From an uncultured bacterium (GTDB taxonomy: Bacteria; Bdellovibrionota_C; UBA2361; CAKMMH01), in assembly GCA_927798255.1 (NCBI GenBank), contig CAKMMH010000090.1:1-6982 (forward strand): a DNA stretch of 6,982 bases, read 5' to 3'. A model generated the notes under the pieces. That model saw only the letters and a list, made by a program, of their open reading frames with translations. It had not been told where the DNA came from and made no database searches. Positions 1 to 6,890 of this stretch are shown here, one piece after another. Within the stretch, counting starts at the first letter, position 1. The number at the start of each line of letters is the position of its first letter. The translations under genes were made by a program, and so were the position numbers.

Positions 1-1055
1 CCTTCAAACTCGCCATCATAATAAAATCTCATTCCTAAAATCGTACTTATAATAATAGCAGCCATTTTTGCTTTATCTTCGCCAAGGGCTTTAATTGAGC
101 GTTCTTCATCATGATTTTCAATAAACCTTACAAGTTTTTCTTGATATAAAGTTTCTGCCCTTAAGTGTCCTCTTATATCATTTGCATCAGAGTACTTTAT
201 TCTATCCATTAATCTTTTATCGTATGTGTAATCAAAACCTAAGTTTTGCATTTCCCATTCTGTATCCCAGTATGTTTCTGCAATAAAAATGAAATTTGGA
301 TTTTTCGCTTTTACTTTTTTAATTGCTTCGCTCCAAAATTCATTTTGAGGAGCATGAAGATTTTGTTTTTCTATAATATTTTTCCAAGTCTTTGCAAAAA
401 TTCTATTAAGACAAAGCATTGCCATATCGCATCTTACGCCATCTGCAACACTCGAAAGATTAAGCAAAATTTGCTCCATAAAGTTTCTTGCACTTTCACT
501 AAAATAATTTATCTGAACTGTATCTTGCCAAGCTGCAAAATTTGGGTCTTTTCCATGAGCAAAAAATACTTCTTTTTCTTTAAATGGTCTAAAAAAAGTA
601 GTTCTATCGTTAAAAAAATCTTCTTTTGTGCATTTTAAAAATACATCTTCATGTGTTTCTAAAAGTGGAGTACTTGCACCAAAATGATTAGGTACAAAAT
701 CAACAATTAATTTCAAACCAATACTATTTAATTTTTGTTTTAAAAGTATTATATCATCTAAATTTCCAAGTGCAGGATTTAATTTATAATCTGAAATTGC
801 ATAAGGGGAACCTACGATATCATCTTCTTTTACATCAGGAAGTGCTTTTTTATATTCTTTTAATAGGTTTATTTCTTTACAATATTTATCAATATATTTT
901 TTAGATAATGGTTCCCACACGCCCATCATCCACACATAATCGATACCTAATGATTTTAATTTTCTAAAATACTCTAGTGGGATTTGAAGCAAAGCTTTGT
1001 TCTGCTTGTAACAAAATGCACGAGTGTTTATTTGATAAATAGAAACATTTTGCAT
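1..1055 (-). CDS. GH13 alpha-amylase-superfamily glycoside hydrolase, N-terminal part (cut by window edge)
   Basis: The reading frame is open from an ATG at 1055 to the left edge, giving 351 full codons with no stop. The four GH13 conserved regions are all readable: region I VDFVPNH (residues 118-124), region II DGVRCD (205-210), region III FIAETYW (257-263) and region IV ENHDE (313-317). By family knowledge the catalytic triad is Asp210 (nucleophile), Glu260 (acid/base) and Asp316 (transition-state stabiliser), so the enzyme should be active on alpha-glucosidic bonds, as a hydrolase or transglycosylase. It starts directly in the (beta/alpha)8 barrel (VSIYQINTR) with no signal peptide, so it is probably cytoplasmic. 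The long stretch around GFDYTYDK (273-280) and RGHLRAETLYQ (295-305) resembles an uncharacterised bacterial subgroup annotated simply as alpha-amylase family protein. An AGGGG Shine-Dalgarno at 1067-1071, 11 bases upstream, supports the start. The C-terminal end of the barrel and any beta-sandwich domain lie outside. Substrate cannot be told. It follows the lipoprotein gene by 66 bases. Confidence 0.9.
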   Translation of the reverse strand, partial: MQNVSIYQINTRAFCYKQNKALLQIPLEYFRKLKSLGIDYVWMMGVWEPLSKKYIDKYCKEINLLKEYKKALPDVKEDDIVGSPYAISDYKLNPALGNLDDIILLKQKLNSIGLKLIVDFVPNHFGASTPLLETHEDVFLKCTKEDFFNDRTTFFRPFKEKEVFFAHGKDPNFAAWQDTVQINYFSESARNFMEQILLNLSSVADGVRCDMAMLCLNRIFAKTWKNIIEKQNLHAPQNEFWSEAIKKVKAKNPNFIFIAETYWDTEWEMQNLGFDYTYDKRLMDRIKYSDANDIRGHLRAETLYQEKLVRFIENHDEERSIKALGEDKAKMAAIIISTILGMRFYYDGEFE

Positions 1056-1104
1056 ATTTTTAATAACCCCTACTAAAAATCACTTACAGTTAAAACCACA
1101 TATA

Positions 1105-1110
1105 ATTATA
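1105..1110 (-). promoter_or_regulatory. possible internal -10 box before the GH13 gene
   Basis: A perfect TATAAT reads on the minus strand in the gap between the lipoprotein stop and the GH13 start. No -35 resembling TTGACA lies 16-18 bases upstream, there is no TG extension, and the site sits in a palindromic AT run (TATAATTATA). It may let the GH13 gene be transcribed independently of pheST, but chance occurrence in such AT-rich DNA is quite possible. Confidence 0.2.
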
Positions 1111-1121
1111 AATCACATTTC

Positions 1122-2606
1122 TTAAAAGTCTTCATTATAAATCTTTATCGAATATTCAACAGAGTCTACAGGCACATACTTTATACCTAAATTTTTAAGC
1201 TCATTTTTAAACCTTTCAGATAGCACACCTTTTATCATCGCTACAATCTCTTTTGGTTTTATGCCATCTTCTTTTATGGCTTCTAGTGTTTCTTTAAAGA
1301 ACATACTAGTATCTCTTACCCAATAAAGATGATCCCCGGCAAATGTTATTAGCACTCTATTATCTTTTGTCACAACTGTAGCAAGGGGAGCATCTTTTAT
1401 AAATCTTACGAAAGGCTCTTTTTCATATAATGTAGGCAAAATTGCAAAACCTTGCATCATCATCCAACCTATTTCATAATCATCGACCATAACTGCGATT
1501 TTTATTAACTCATTAACATTTTTAACTTTTCTTAAACGTATAACATTATTTGCAATAATAACTTTTAAGAACGTAGAAAATCCATCTGCCTTTTCAAATT
1601 TATCGATTAATTTTTTACTACAACCAGCTAAAAGTAAACCATCATGTATTTTTTCCATTTGCTCTCTTTCAGTGCTATATACTGAAATTGTATCAGCAGC
1701 ATCAACAAATGTTTTTGTTGTGTTTAAAATCGTCAAAACTTGAGTTGCAGGAACAAGAGATGTAGTAAGCCCGCCATAAGCCTTCATTTTTGATATATGT
1801 AAAATTTTATCACGCAAAACTGGGTTTGTGTTATCTGGGTCGATATGAAATTTCTCTAAAATATCAATGATATTTTCTCTAACGCCAATTAGACTTTGAA
1901 CTGTATTTACATTTGCAGTCTCATCACTGTTAAATTTATTATATGGTATATGTTCAACAAAATCTTTATCATCATCAAGTATCTTTCCAAATCTCTTATT
2001 AACCAACTCACTATCGTCATCATCATTATTATTTCCATTATTTTGAGCTACTGTTTGCTTTTTTATTTCCTTAAGTTTTTCTTCATCTTCCGAGTCTTCT
2101 TCTGTAGTTTCTTTAGGACTAGCTGTAAACATTTTTCCTATCAACTTTACTAATTTCCAAGGGGAAGTTATTACTGCTAAAGCAGATTTTCCTAACCCTT
2201 TAAAAAATGGAACTCTCTCGAGCTTATCTAAACTTTCTAGTGCATTGACTTCATTTATTCTAGTTTTTAAAATTAAAAAACTTTCAGCCTTTGAATCTCC
2301 CCATTTTGATTTAAGATAAAAATGGTCAATAGTACCATCACTATAAACTTCATCTTTAATCGTATATAATTTATTTCCTAACATAGATGGTGGCAAAATG
2401 TCCTTTGCCTTTAACACAGGCGGTATTTCGAATCCTTCTTGATGCTTAACATTTGTTTCGTAATACTTATTCCCAGGAATAAAAACATCTTCGCAAAAAT
2501 CAGCCACTTTATACTTTTTTGAAGAACATGATACGCAAAATAAAAAAGAAATAGTTAAAACTATTTTAAAAAGACGATTAAATAAATTTAATTCTTTGTT
2601 TTTCAT
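1122..2606 (-). CDS. predicted lipoprotein of unknown function, 494 residues
   Basis: I do not recognise this family. The N-terminus is a lipoprotein signal: a Lys/Arg-containing n-region (residues 1-14), a hydrophobic core IVLTISFLF (15-23), and a lipobox-like CVSC with Cys27 as the likely lipidated residue. Cys at the -3 position is unusual, where Leu is typical. Ser28-Ser29 after the cysteine would not act as an inner-membrane retention signal under the E. coli rule. Residues about 133-160 form a hydrophobic and basic stretch that could be an amphipathic or membrane-associated helix. Residues about 164-215 are acidic, low-complexity and Asn/Asp-rich, likely a flexible linker. Residues 230-494 look like a mixed alpha/beta domain ending in YSIKIYNEDF. 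The start has no clear Shine-Dalgarno (TTGGTAAC precedes ATG), but the signal peptide fixes it and no other Met occurs before residue 75. It lies 33 bases after pheT, so it is probably co-transcribed. Whether it is truly periplasmic and what it binds is unknown. Confidence 0.85.
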   Translation of the reverse strand: MKNKELNLFNRLFKIVLTISFLFCVSCSSKKYKVADFCEDVFIPGNKYYETNVKHQEGFEIPPVLKAKDILPPSMLGNKLYTIKDEVYSDGTIDHFYLKSKWGDSKAESFLILKTRINEVNALESLDKLERVPFFKGLGKSALAVITSPWKLVKLIGKMFTASPKETTEEDSEDEEKLKEIKKQTVAQNNGNNNDDDDSELVNKRFGKILDDDKDFVEHIPYNKFNSDETANVNTVQSLIGVRENIIDILEKFHIDPDNTNPVLRDKILHISKMKAYGGLTTSLVPATQVLTILNTTKTFVDAADTISVYSTEREQMEKIHDGLLLAGCSKKLIDKFEKADGFSTFLKVIIANNVIRLRKVKNVNELIKIAVMVDDYEIGWMMMQGFAILPTLYEKEPFVRFIKDAPLATVVTKDNRVLITFAGDHLYWVRDTSMFFKETLEAIKEDGIKPKEIVAMIKGVLSERFKNELKNLGIKYVPVDSVEYSIKIYNEDF

Positions 2607-2639
2607 GTTACCAATTTTTGATACAGATATTTAAAAAAA

Positions 2640-5003
2640 CTACCTTTGCTTAACGCCTTTCTTAGCTAAATTTTCTACTACTTTATCAACTACTTCTTGC
2701 ACTTCTTCTCTTGTCAAAGTTCTTTCAAGGCAAGAGAAAGTTATTCTTGTAGTGATAGCCCTACCATCCTCTCCATCGTAAATATCAATAACTTTTACGC
2801 TACTTACTAGTGGTGAGTTAATTTCTTTTATAGTGCTATCAATTACATCAAATTTATCAGAAATAAAATTTAAATCTACTTCTATACTTGGATATTTAGA
2901 AACCTGTTTGTATTTCAAAGGGAGCTTCTCTATATCACTTAATGATTTTATATCTATTTCAAAATACACAATAGACGCTTTCTTATCTATATTCTTTGAA
3001 ACAAAAGGATGAACGATACCTATTTCACCTAAAGATGAATTCTCTACGAAAATTTCACATAGATTTTTAGGATGGCTAAAGCTATGAGCATTTTTATTCA
3101 TCTTTAAGCTTATGCTTTTTCCTGTAATTTCAGAAACTATTAAAGAAATAATATCTCTTAACTCAAAGTAAAGTTTCTCAGTGTCTTTTGTCTTACTAAA
3201 AAGCACAACACTTAAATTTTTATGTTCATTGCAAAGTCCATCAGCTCCTAATCCTTTAACAACGCTTCCTATTTCAAAAATACCAAAATTAGGTGCGTAG
3301 TAAATATTATTTGAAGCGATGCAAAGCAAAGTTGGAGTGATAAAATTTCTTAAAGTTCTAATGCTAGGATTAATTGAATTTACTATTCCAACATTTTCCT
3401 CAACATCAATTCCTAAATTTTTATACTCATCACCATACGCCCAAACATAAGAATGTACTTCGTGAAGAAGAAAACGTTTTACAAGAATATCTTTAACTTG
3501 TTCTTCTACTTGTTTTTCTCTTTCCATACGAACAGGTGAAAGACTTGACTCAAGGGCAGCTGGCTTAAAATTATCATAACCATAAATTCTTGTAATTTCT
3601 TCAATAATGTCAGCTTTTATTGTGACATCTTTTGTAGCTCTATAAGATGGAACTTTTACTTCAAAATCGCTATCATTTCTTTTAACTTCAAAACCTAATG
3701 CTTTTAAAGTGTTTTCAATAAAATCACAAGTTATTGCATCGCCAATTCCTGTGTATCTATCAACAAAAGCTTTATTAAATGTTATTATTTTTCTTTCATA
3801 GCTTTTTTTATACTCATCTGTAAAACTCGAAATTACTTTTGCATTTTTATCGATACTTGTTAAAAGATTTACGAATCTTCCTACTGCAATTTTTGTCATC
3901 TCTGGATCTAAAGATTTTTCATATCTTTGCGATGCATCTGTTCTATGCCCAAGTCTTACGGCTGACTTTCTAATAGAAGGCGCCAAGAAGCAAGCAGATT
4001 CTAGTGTTAAAGAAGTAGTATCTTCTACAATCTCAGAGTCTAAACCTCCCATAATTCCTGCGATTGCAACAGGAGTATCTCCGTTACAAATCATAAGAGT
4101 TTCTGTATCAATATTTCGCTCTACATTATCTAAAGTTGTAAATTTAAAAGGCTTATCAAATTTTTTAATTCTTATTTTTTCTACTTTTCTTGAGTCAAAT
4201 GCGTGCATTGGTTGTCCCATTTCAAGCATAAGATAATTTGTAAGGTCAGCTAAGAAATTTATTGCACGCATTCCGCAATAATAAAGCCTAATTCTCATGT
4301 TTACTGGGCTTTTATTTATGCTAACGTTATCAAATTTAATTCCCGAATATCTTAAACAATCTTCATTTTCAATTTTGATATCAAGTTTTGGTAAATTATT
4401 AAAATCATCTAAATTAACACTTGGCATTTCTTTTAAAGGTCTTCCTGAAATTACAGCAAACTCTCTTGCAATTCCATAATGCCCCCACAAATCAGGTCTA
4501 TTTGTTAAAGATTTATTATCAACTTCAAAAATTATATCATCAATTTCATAAATATCTTTTAAGTTAGTTCCATTTTTTAAACTTGCATCTAAATCCATTA
4601 TGCCAGAATGGTCATCACTTATTCCAAGCTCTTTTTCAGAGCAACACATCCCGTTTGACATAACGCCTGCTAATGCTCTTGGAGTAATTTCAATTTCGCC
4701 AAGTTTTGCACCAACTTTCGCAAAAGCGGTCTTCATACCGACTCTTACATTAGGAGCTCCGCAAACTACATCTACTAAACTGCTTTCTCCTGTATCAACT
4801 TTTAGAAGGTGAAGTTTTTTTGAACTTGGATGTTCTGCAACTTCTTTAATTTCAGCAACGACGATCCCTTCGATATCTTTTCCTTTATAAAATATTTTAT
4901 TTTCTACCTCTGCAGTAGATAGAGAAAACTTTTGAATTAATTTATTAATATCTAGTCCACTTAAATCAACAAAATCCTTAATCCAATTAATTGAAATATA
5001 CAT
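2640..5003 (-). CDS. pheT: phenylalanyl-tRNA synthetase, beta subunit
   Basis: Beta chain of the cytoplasmic (alpha-beta)2 enzyme that attaches phenylalanine to tRNA-Phe and hydrolyses mischarged Tyr-tRNA-Phe. At 787 residues it has the usual bacterial length. Domains in order: a short N-terminal segment (MYISINWIKDFVDL), an EMAP/OB-fold tRNA-binding domain (about 40-150, including HPSSKKLHLLKVD and CGAPNVRVGMK), the B3/B4 editing domain (about 210-375, with GQPMHAFD at 263-270 and GHRTDASQRYEKSLDP at 352-367), the B5 DNA-binding-like domain (about 400-475, ending EEITRIYGYDNF), the catalytically inactive synthetase-like core (about 485-680), and the C-terminal ferredoxin-fold anticodon-binding domain (about 700-787, starting KYPSIEVDLNFI). 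The ATG is preceded by AAAGGA at 5013-5018, nine bases away, a good ribosome site. It lies 42 bases after pheS in the standard order. No truncation or frameshift is seen, and the stop is TAG. Confidence 0.98.
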   Translation of the reverse strand: MYISINWIKDFVDLSGLDINKLIQKFSLSTAEVENKIFYKGKDIEGIVVAEIKEVAEHPSSKKLHLLKVDTGESSLVDVVCGAPNVRVGMKTAFAKVGAKLGEIEITPRALAGVMSNGMCCSEKELGISDDHSGIMDLDASLKNGTNLKDIYEIDDIIFEVDNKSLTNRPDLWGHYGIAREFAVISGRPLKEMPSVNLDDFNNLPKLDIKIENEDCLRYSGIKFDNVSINKSPVNMRIRLYYCGMRAINFLADLTNYLMLEMGQPMHAFDSRKVEKIRIKKFDKPFKFTTLDNVERNIDTETLMICNGDTPVAIAGIMGGLDSEIVEDTTSLTLESACFLAPSIRKSAVRLGHRTDASQRYEKSLDPEMTKIAVGRFVNLLTSIDKNAKVISSFTDEYKKSYERKIITFNKAFVDRYTGIGDAITCDFIENTLKALGFEVKRNDSDFEVKVPSYRATKDVTIKADIIEEITRIYGYDNFKPAALESSLSPVRMEREKQVEEQVKDILVKRFLLHEVHSYVWAYGDEYKNLGIDVEENVGIVNSINPSIRTLRNFITPTLLCIASNNIYYAPNFGIFEIGSVVKGLGADGLCNEHKNLSVVLFSKTKDTEKLYFELRDIISLIVSEITGKSISLKMNKNAHSFSHPKNLCEIFVENSSLGEIGIVHPFVSKNIDKKASIVYFEIDIKSLSDIEKLPLKYKQVSKYPSIEVDLNFISDKFDVIDSTIKEINSPLVSSVKVIDIYDGEDGRAITTRITFSCLERTLTREEVQEVVDKVVENLAKKGVKQR

Positions 5004-5045
5004 ATTAACTTTTCCTTTTAAACATGACCAATATAAATTTTATTA

Positions 5046-6101
5046 TTATTTATCCTCTGTAAATTGAGATAGGAAATTCAAATTTCCGCCGTTTAAATCT
5101 CTAATATCATTTACGCCATATTTCATCATTACAAGTCTATCTAACCCTAAACCAAAGGCAAAACCCATATATTCCTCTGGGTCAATTCCGCCTTCTTTTA
5201 ACACATTAGGATGTATCATTCCGCAAGGGCAAAGCTCAAGCCAACCTCCATGCTTGCAGCTTGGGCACCCCTTGCCGCCGCAAATTCTACAGCTACAATC
5301 AAGCTCAAACCCTGGTTCTACAAACGGGAAGAATCCTGGGCGAAGTCTAACTTTCAAATTTTTATCATTAAAAACCTCAATTAGCATAATTTTCATAGAA
5401 TAAATTAAATTTGCTATTGAGATATTTTTTCCTACCATCACGCCTTCCATTTGAAAGAATGTGTTTTCGTGGCATGCATCAAGCGACTCATTTCTAAAGC
5501 AACGACCAGGGAAAATTGCCTTTATTGTTTTTCCCTCATTAATCAAGGCATCTTTATATTTTTTATAAATTGCATTTTGCCCAGCAGATGTTTGAGTTTT
5601 TAAAAGCTCACCGTTTGTTAAGTAAAGAGTGTCTTGCATATCTCTTGCTGGGTGGAATTTAGGAACATTTAACGACTCGAAGCATTCATAATCTGTTACG
5701 ACTTCGCCGTAATCTTCTATGGTAAAACCCATTGATTTAAAAATTTCTGCGCATTGTCTTAAAACAAGAGTTATTGGGTGATATGAACCACTTTCAAGAT
5801 TTGGAGGAAGTGAAATATCGAATTCTTTTGTTTCGTCGATTTCTTTTTGAAGTTCTTGTTTTTTTAATTCAACTTGGCGCTTACTAATTAAATTTGCGGC
5901 ATAAGTTTTAAGTTCATTAACCTCGCTTCCAAAGCTTCGTTTTTCTTCATCTGATAGCTTTCCCATTTCTTTTAAAAGGGAGGTAATTTTCCCTTTTTTA
6001 CCTAAAAACTCTACTCTAAAATTTTCAAGCTCGCTTTCACTTTTTGCATTATTTACAGCGCCGTCTAAATCTTCCCTAATTTTATCTACGATTTCGCTCA
6101 T
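5046..6101 (-). CDS. pheS: phenylalanyl-tRNA synthetase, alpha subunit
   Basis: Catalytic chain of phenylalanyl-tRNA synthetase: it activates phenylalanine with ATP and transfers it to tRNA-Phe, working with PheT. Residues 1-90 form the N-terminal coiled-coil arm that contacts tRNA. The class II catalytic domain follows: the motif 1 region with MGFTIEDYGEVVTDYECF (124-141), HPARDMQDT (150-158), motif 2 with FPGRCFRNE (197-205) and FFQMEG (215-220), the phenylalanine pocket near FFPFVEPG (257-264), and motif 3 GFAFGLGLDRL (313-323). Ala315 occupies the position of the well-known E. coli Ala294. Residues 269-293 hold seven cysteines (269, 271, 274, 279, 282, 291, 293) in a CxC-x2-C-x4-C-x2-C arrangement, absent from the E. 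coli enzyme and probably binding zinc. Length, 351 residues, is normal. A GGAG at 6113-6116, 11 bases before ATG, supports the start. It is the first gene of the minus-strand block; no promoter with a good -35 and -10 pair could be picked out upstream. Confidence 0.98.
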   Translation of the reverse strand: MSEIVDKIREDLDGAVNNAKSESELENFRVEFLGKKGKITSLLKEMGKLSDEEKRSFGSEVNELKTYAANLISKRQVELKKQELQKEIDETKEFDISLPPNLESGSYHPITLVLRQCAEIFKSMGFTIEDYGEVVTDYECFESLNVPKFHPARDMQDTLYLTNGELLKTQTSAGQNAIYKKYKDALINEGKTIKAIFPGRCFRNESLDACHENTFFQMEGVMVGKNISIANLIYSMKIMLIEVFNDKNLKVRLRPGFFPFVEPGFELDCSCRICGGKGCPSCKHGGWLELCPCGMIHPNVLKEGGIDPEEYMGFAFGLGLDRLVMMKYGVNDIRDLNGGNLNFLSQFTEDK

Positions 6102-6178
6102 AAAAACTCTATCTCCAACAAACTAAAAAATATATTTATGTAATTTTGACAAATTGAATTTAAACTAGACAAGTTATT

Positions 6179-6208
6179 TTAACATAAATTAAATTTAATT
6201 GGTATAAA
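6179..6208 (+). promoter_or_regulatory. possible sigma-70-type promoter, plus strand
   Basis: TTAACA (6179-6184, five of six matches to TTGACA) is followed after 18 bases by TATAAA (6203-6208, five of six), with TG at the extended -10 position (TGGTATAAA). A transcript would start near 6215 and run right through AT-rich sequence with no clear gene. In DNA this AT-rich such matches are common, so this is a weak call. Confidence 0.3.
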
Positions 6209-6566
6209 AATCGAGAAAAACACTATAAAAGGTTGCACATTTAAGCATACTTAAAATTATTTTACTAACTTTTAGCTTATATCCTTCTACATCTTATATA
6301 AACCCACGAAAATGTAATAAGCATTTTTTTTAAGTGAAGAACTTTATGAAGTATCAATTATAAGTCCTGTTGAATTTTACATTTCATATTCGTCATGCAC
6401 TTTAAATTTTTCTCTCACTCTATCTTTCCTTACATCTTTAAAACTGCAAAAATAACTTTCAGCAAAAAAACATAGCATTGTAATTTTTTACAGAAACAAT
6501 AAAGCGACATCTTACTTTTATAAAATTCATATTAAATTCAGATTGTTGCAAATTTTACTGCACCAA

Positions 6567-6610
6567 TTTGAGATTTTCTACAAGTTCAATTTGCATCTTT
6601 TTGAGATTTT
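6567..6610 (+). repeat. short direct repeat TTTGAGATTTT
   Basis: The 11-mer TTTGAGATTTT occurs exactly at 6567-6577 and again at 6600-6610, 33 bases apart start to start, and CAATTT also appears before each copy (6564-6569 and 6587-6592). This spacing is about three helical turns, compatible with paired protein-binding sites, but low-complexity sequence could produce it by chance. Confidence 0.3.
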
Positions 6611-6763
6611 TGAAGAATTTTAGAGGTTTTTATATTAAATTTAGATAGTTATACTTTTTTTAATTACATTTTTTCTAACGATTGCAATTATAGAATACAC
6701 TGATAAATTCATAATATTATAAATCTTAGTTTCCACCTACGGTATCGTGTGTATGATGGATTT

Positions 6764-6772
6764 TGTTATAAT
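6764..6772 (+). promoter_or_regulatory. extended -10 promoter for the GC-rich element
   Basis: TGTTATAAT is a perfect extended -10 element (TG-N-TATAAT, with the hexamer at 6767-6772). The -35 position, 17 bases upstream, reads ATCGTG and is not consensus, which extended -10 promoters tolerate. The predicted start is about 6779, at the left edge of the best-pairing part of the GC-rich element. That agreement raises confidence in both. Confidence 0.5.
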
Positions 6773-6778
6773 GGAGTA

Positions 6779-6867
6779 TCGACCCGAAATTGTTCCACAA
6801 CTTCGTGCGTGTACCACATCCTAGTGCTGCGGGCAAGCACGCTGTGTTATTCCCTGCGGGATCTTTT
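6779..6867 (+). ncRNA. candidate small structured RNA or structured 5' leader, family not recognised
   Basis: The segment is far richer in GC than the flanks, typical of structured RNA in AT-rich genomes. By hand I can pair: a closing helix GACCCG (6781-6786) with CGGGATC (6857-6863, one bulged A); a hairpin 6787-6803 (AAATTGT against ACAACTT, loop TCC, one A-C mismatch); and a long arm with CACA (6815-6818) against TGTG (6843-6846) outside GTGCT (6824-6828) against AGCAC (6836-6840), loop GCGGGCA. This makes a closed junction. CTGCGGG occurs twice (6827-6833, 6854-6860), so GACCCG and TCCC have competing partners, which could allow switching. It starts just after an extended -10 and ends at a terminator-like hairpin. 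I compared it from memory with 6S, SRP, tmRNA, RNase P, T-box and common riboswitches without a match. The strand is inferred from the promoter and T-run; no covariation is available. Confidence 0.35.
6851..6867 (+). terminator. short terminator-like hairpin with T-run
   Basis: TCCC (6851-6854), loop TGC and GGGA (6858-6861) form a four-base-pair hairpin, followed by TC and TTTT (6864-6867). The stem is short for an intrinsic terminator and its 3' strand can also pair with GACCCG at 6781-6786. It may therefore be a weak terminator, an attenuator whose formation competes with the closing helix, or simply part of the RNA fold. Confidence 0.35.
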
Positions 6868-6884
6868 AATTAATCAACGTCTCC

Positions 6885-6890
6885 TATAAT
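6885..6890 (+). promoter_or_regulatory. possible -10 box for the gene beyond the right edge
   Basis: A perfect TATAAT lies just after the terminator-like hairpin; transcription would start near 6897 and give a leader of roughly 90 bases. No consensus -35 is seen (TCTTTT at 17 bases upstream) and there is no TG extension. If real, the preceding GC-rich element would be an independent RNA gene rather than a leader. Confidence 0.3.

Larger units (their letters stand above)
6102..6730. other. long AT-rich intergenic region upstream of pheS, no supported gene
   Basis: About 630 bases of very AT-rich DNA separate pheS from the GC-rich element to the right. Neither strand carries an open frame of convincing length with a ribosome site. 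The sequence holds homopolymer runs, one decent plus-strand promoter-like sequence, a small perfect hairpin (TGTAA-TTTT-TTACA, 6479-6492), and several isolated minus-strand TATAAT-like words (6357-6362, 6687-6692) without a matching -35. I looked on the minus strand for T-box sequences, a known regulator of pheS in Gram-positives, and for a phenylalanine-rich leader peptide, and saw neither. It may include a long pheS leader, promoters for the divergent gene, or a decayed gene. Confidence 0.6.

Noticed and set aside
246..638. Plus-strand open frame of 130 codons
   Set aside because: It lies antisense to the GH13 gene, whose minus-strand frame carries all four conserved regions; the plus-strand product is Phe/Lys/Ile/Cys-rich with no family resemblance.
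1896..2153. Plus-strand open frame of 85 codons with a hydrophobic product
   Set aside because: It is the complement of the acidic low-complexity part of the lipoprotein gene; GAT/GAA repeats read backwards give Ile/Phe-rich, pseudo-membrane sequence.
2633..2660. Possible terminator after pheT (T-run just behind the stop codon)
   Set aside because: The seven-T run is not preceded by a GC-rich stem; the only nearby pairing is a bulged five-base-pair AT-containing stem inside the coding end, so continued transcription into the lipoprotein gene is more likely.
4297..4812. Two short plus-strand open frames (4297-4479 and 4600-4812)
   Set aside because: Both are antisense to well-conserved pheT domains and have no ribosome site or recognisable product.
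6146..6151. Perfect TTGACA on the plus strand
   Set aside because: No -10-like hexamer lies 16-19 bases downstream, so it does not make a promoter on its own.
6719..6747. Minus-strand stretch CCGTAGGTGGAAACTAAG resembling part of the L10 (rplJ) leader
   Set aside because: The words recall the L10 leader, but the rest of that structure is not evident and the next minus-strand gene is pheS some 600 bases away, not rplJ.
6102..6760. T-box leader for pheS on the minus strand
   Set aside because: I could not find the conserved antiterminator sequence or a paired terminator before pheS.
6779..6867. tRNA, 6S, SRP RNA, tmRNA or RNase P RNA in the GC-rich island
   Set aside because: None of the hallmark sequences (tRNA T-arm and CCA-end pattern, SRP GGAAGCA core, tmRNA tag frame, RNase P GAGGAAAGTCC) is present on either strand, and the length is too short for most of these.
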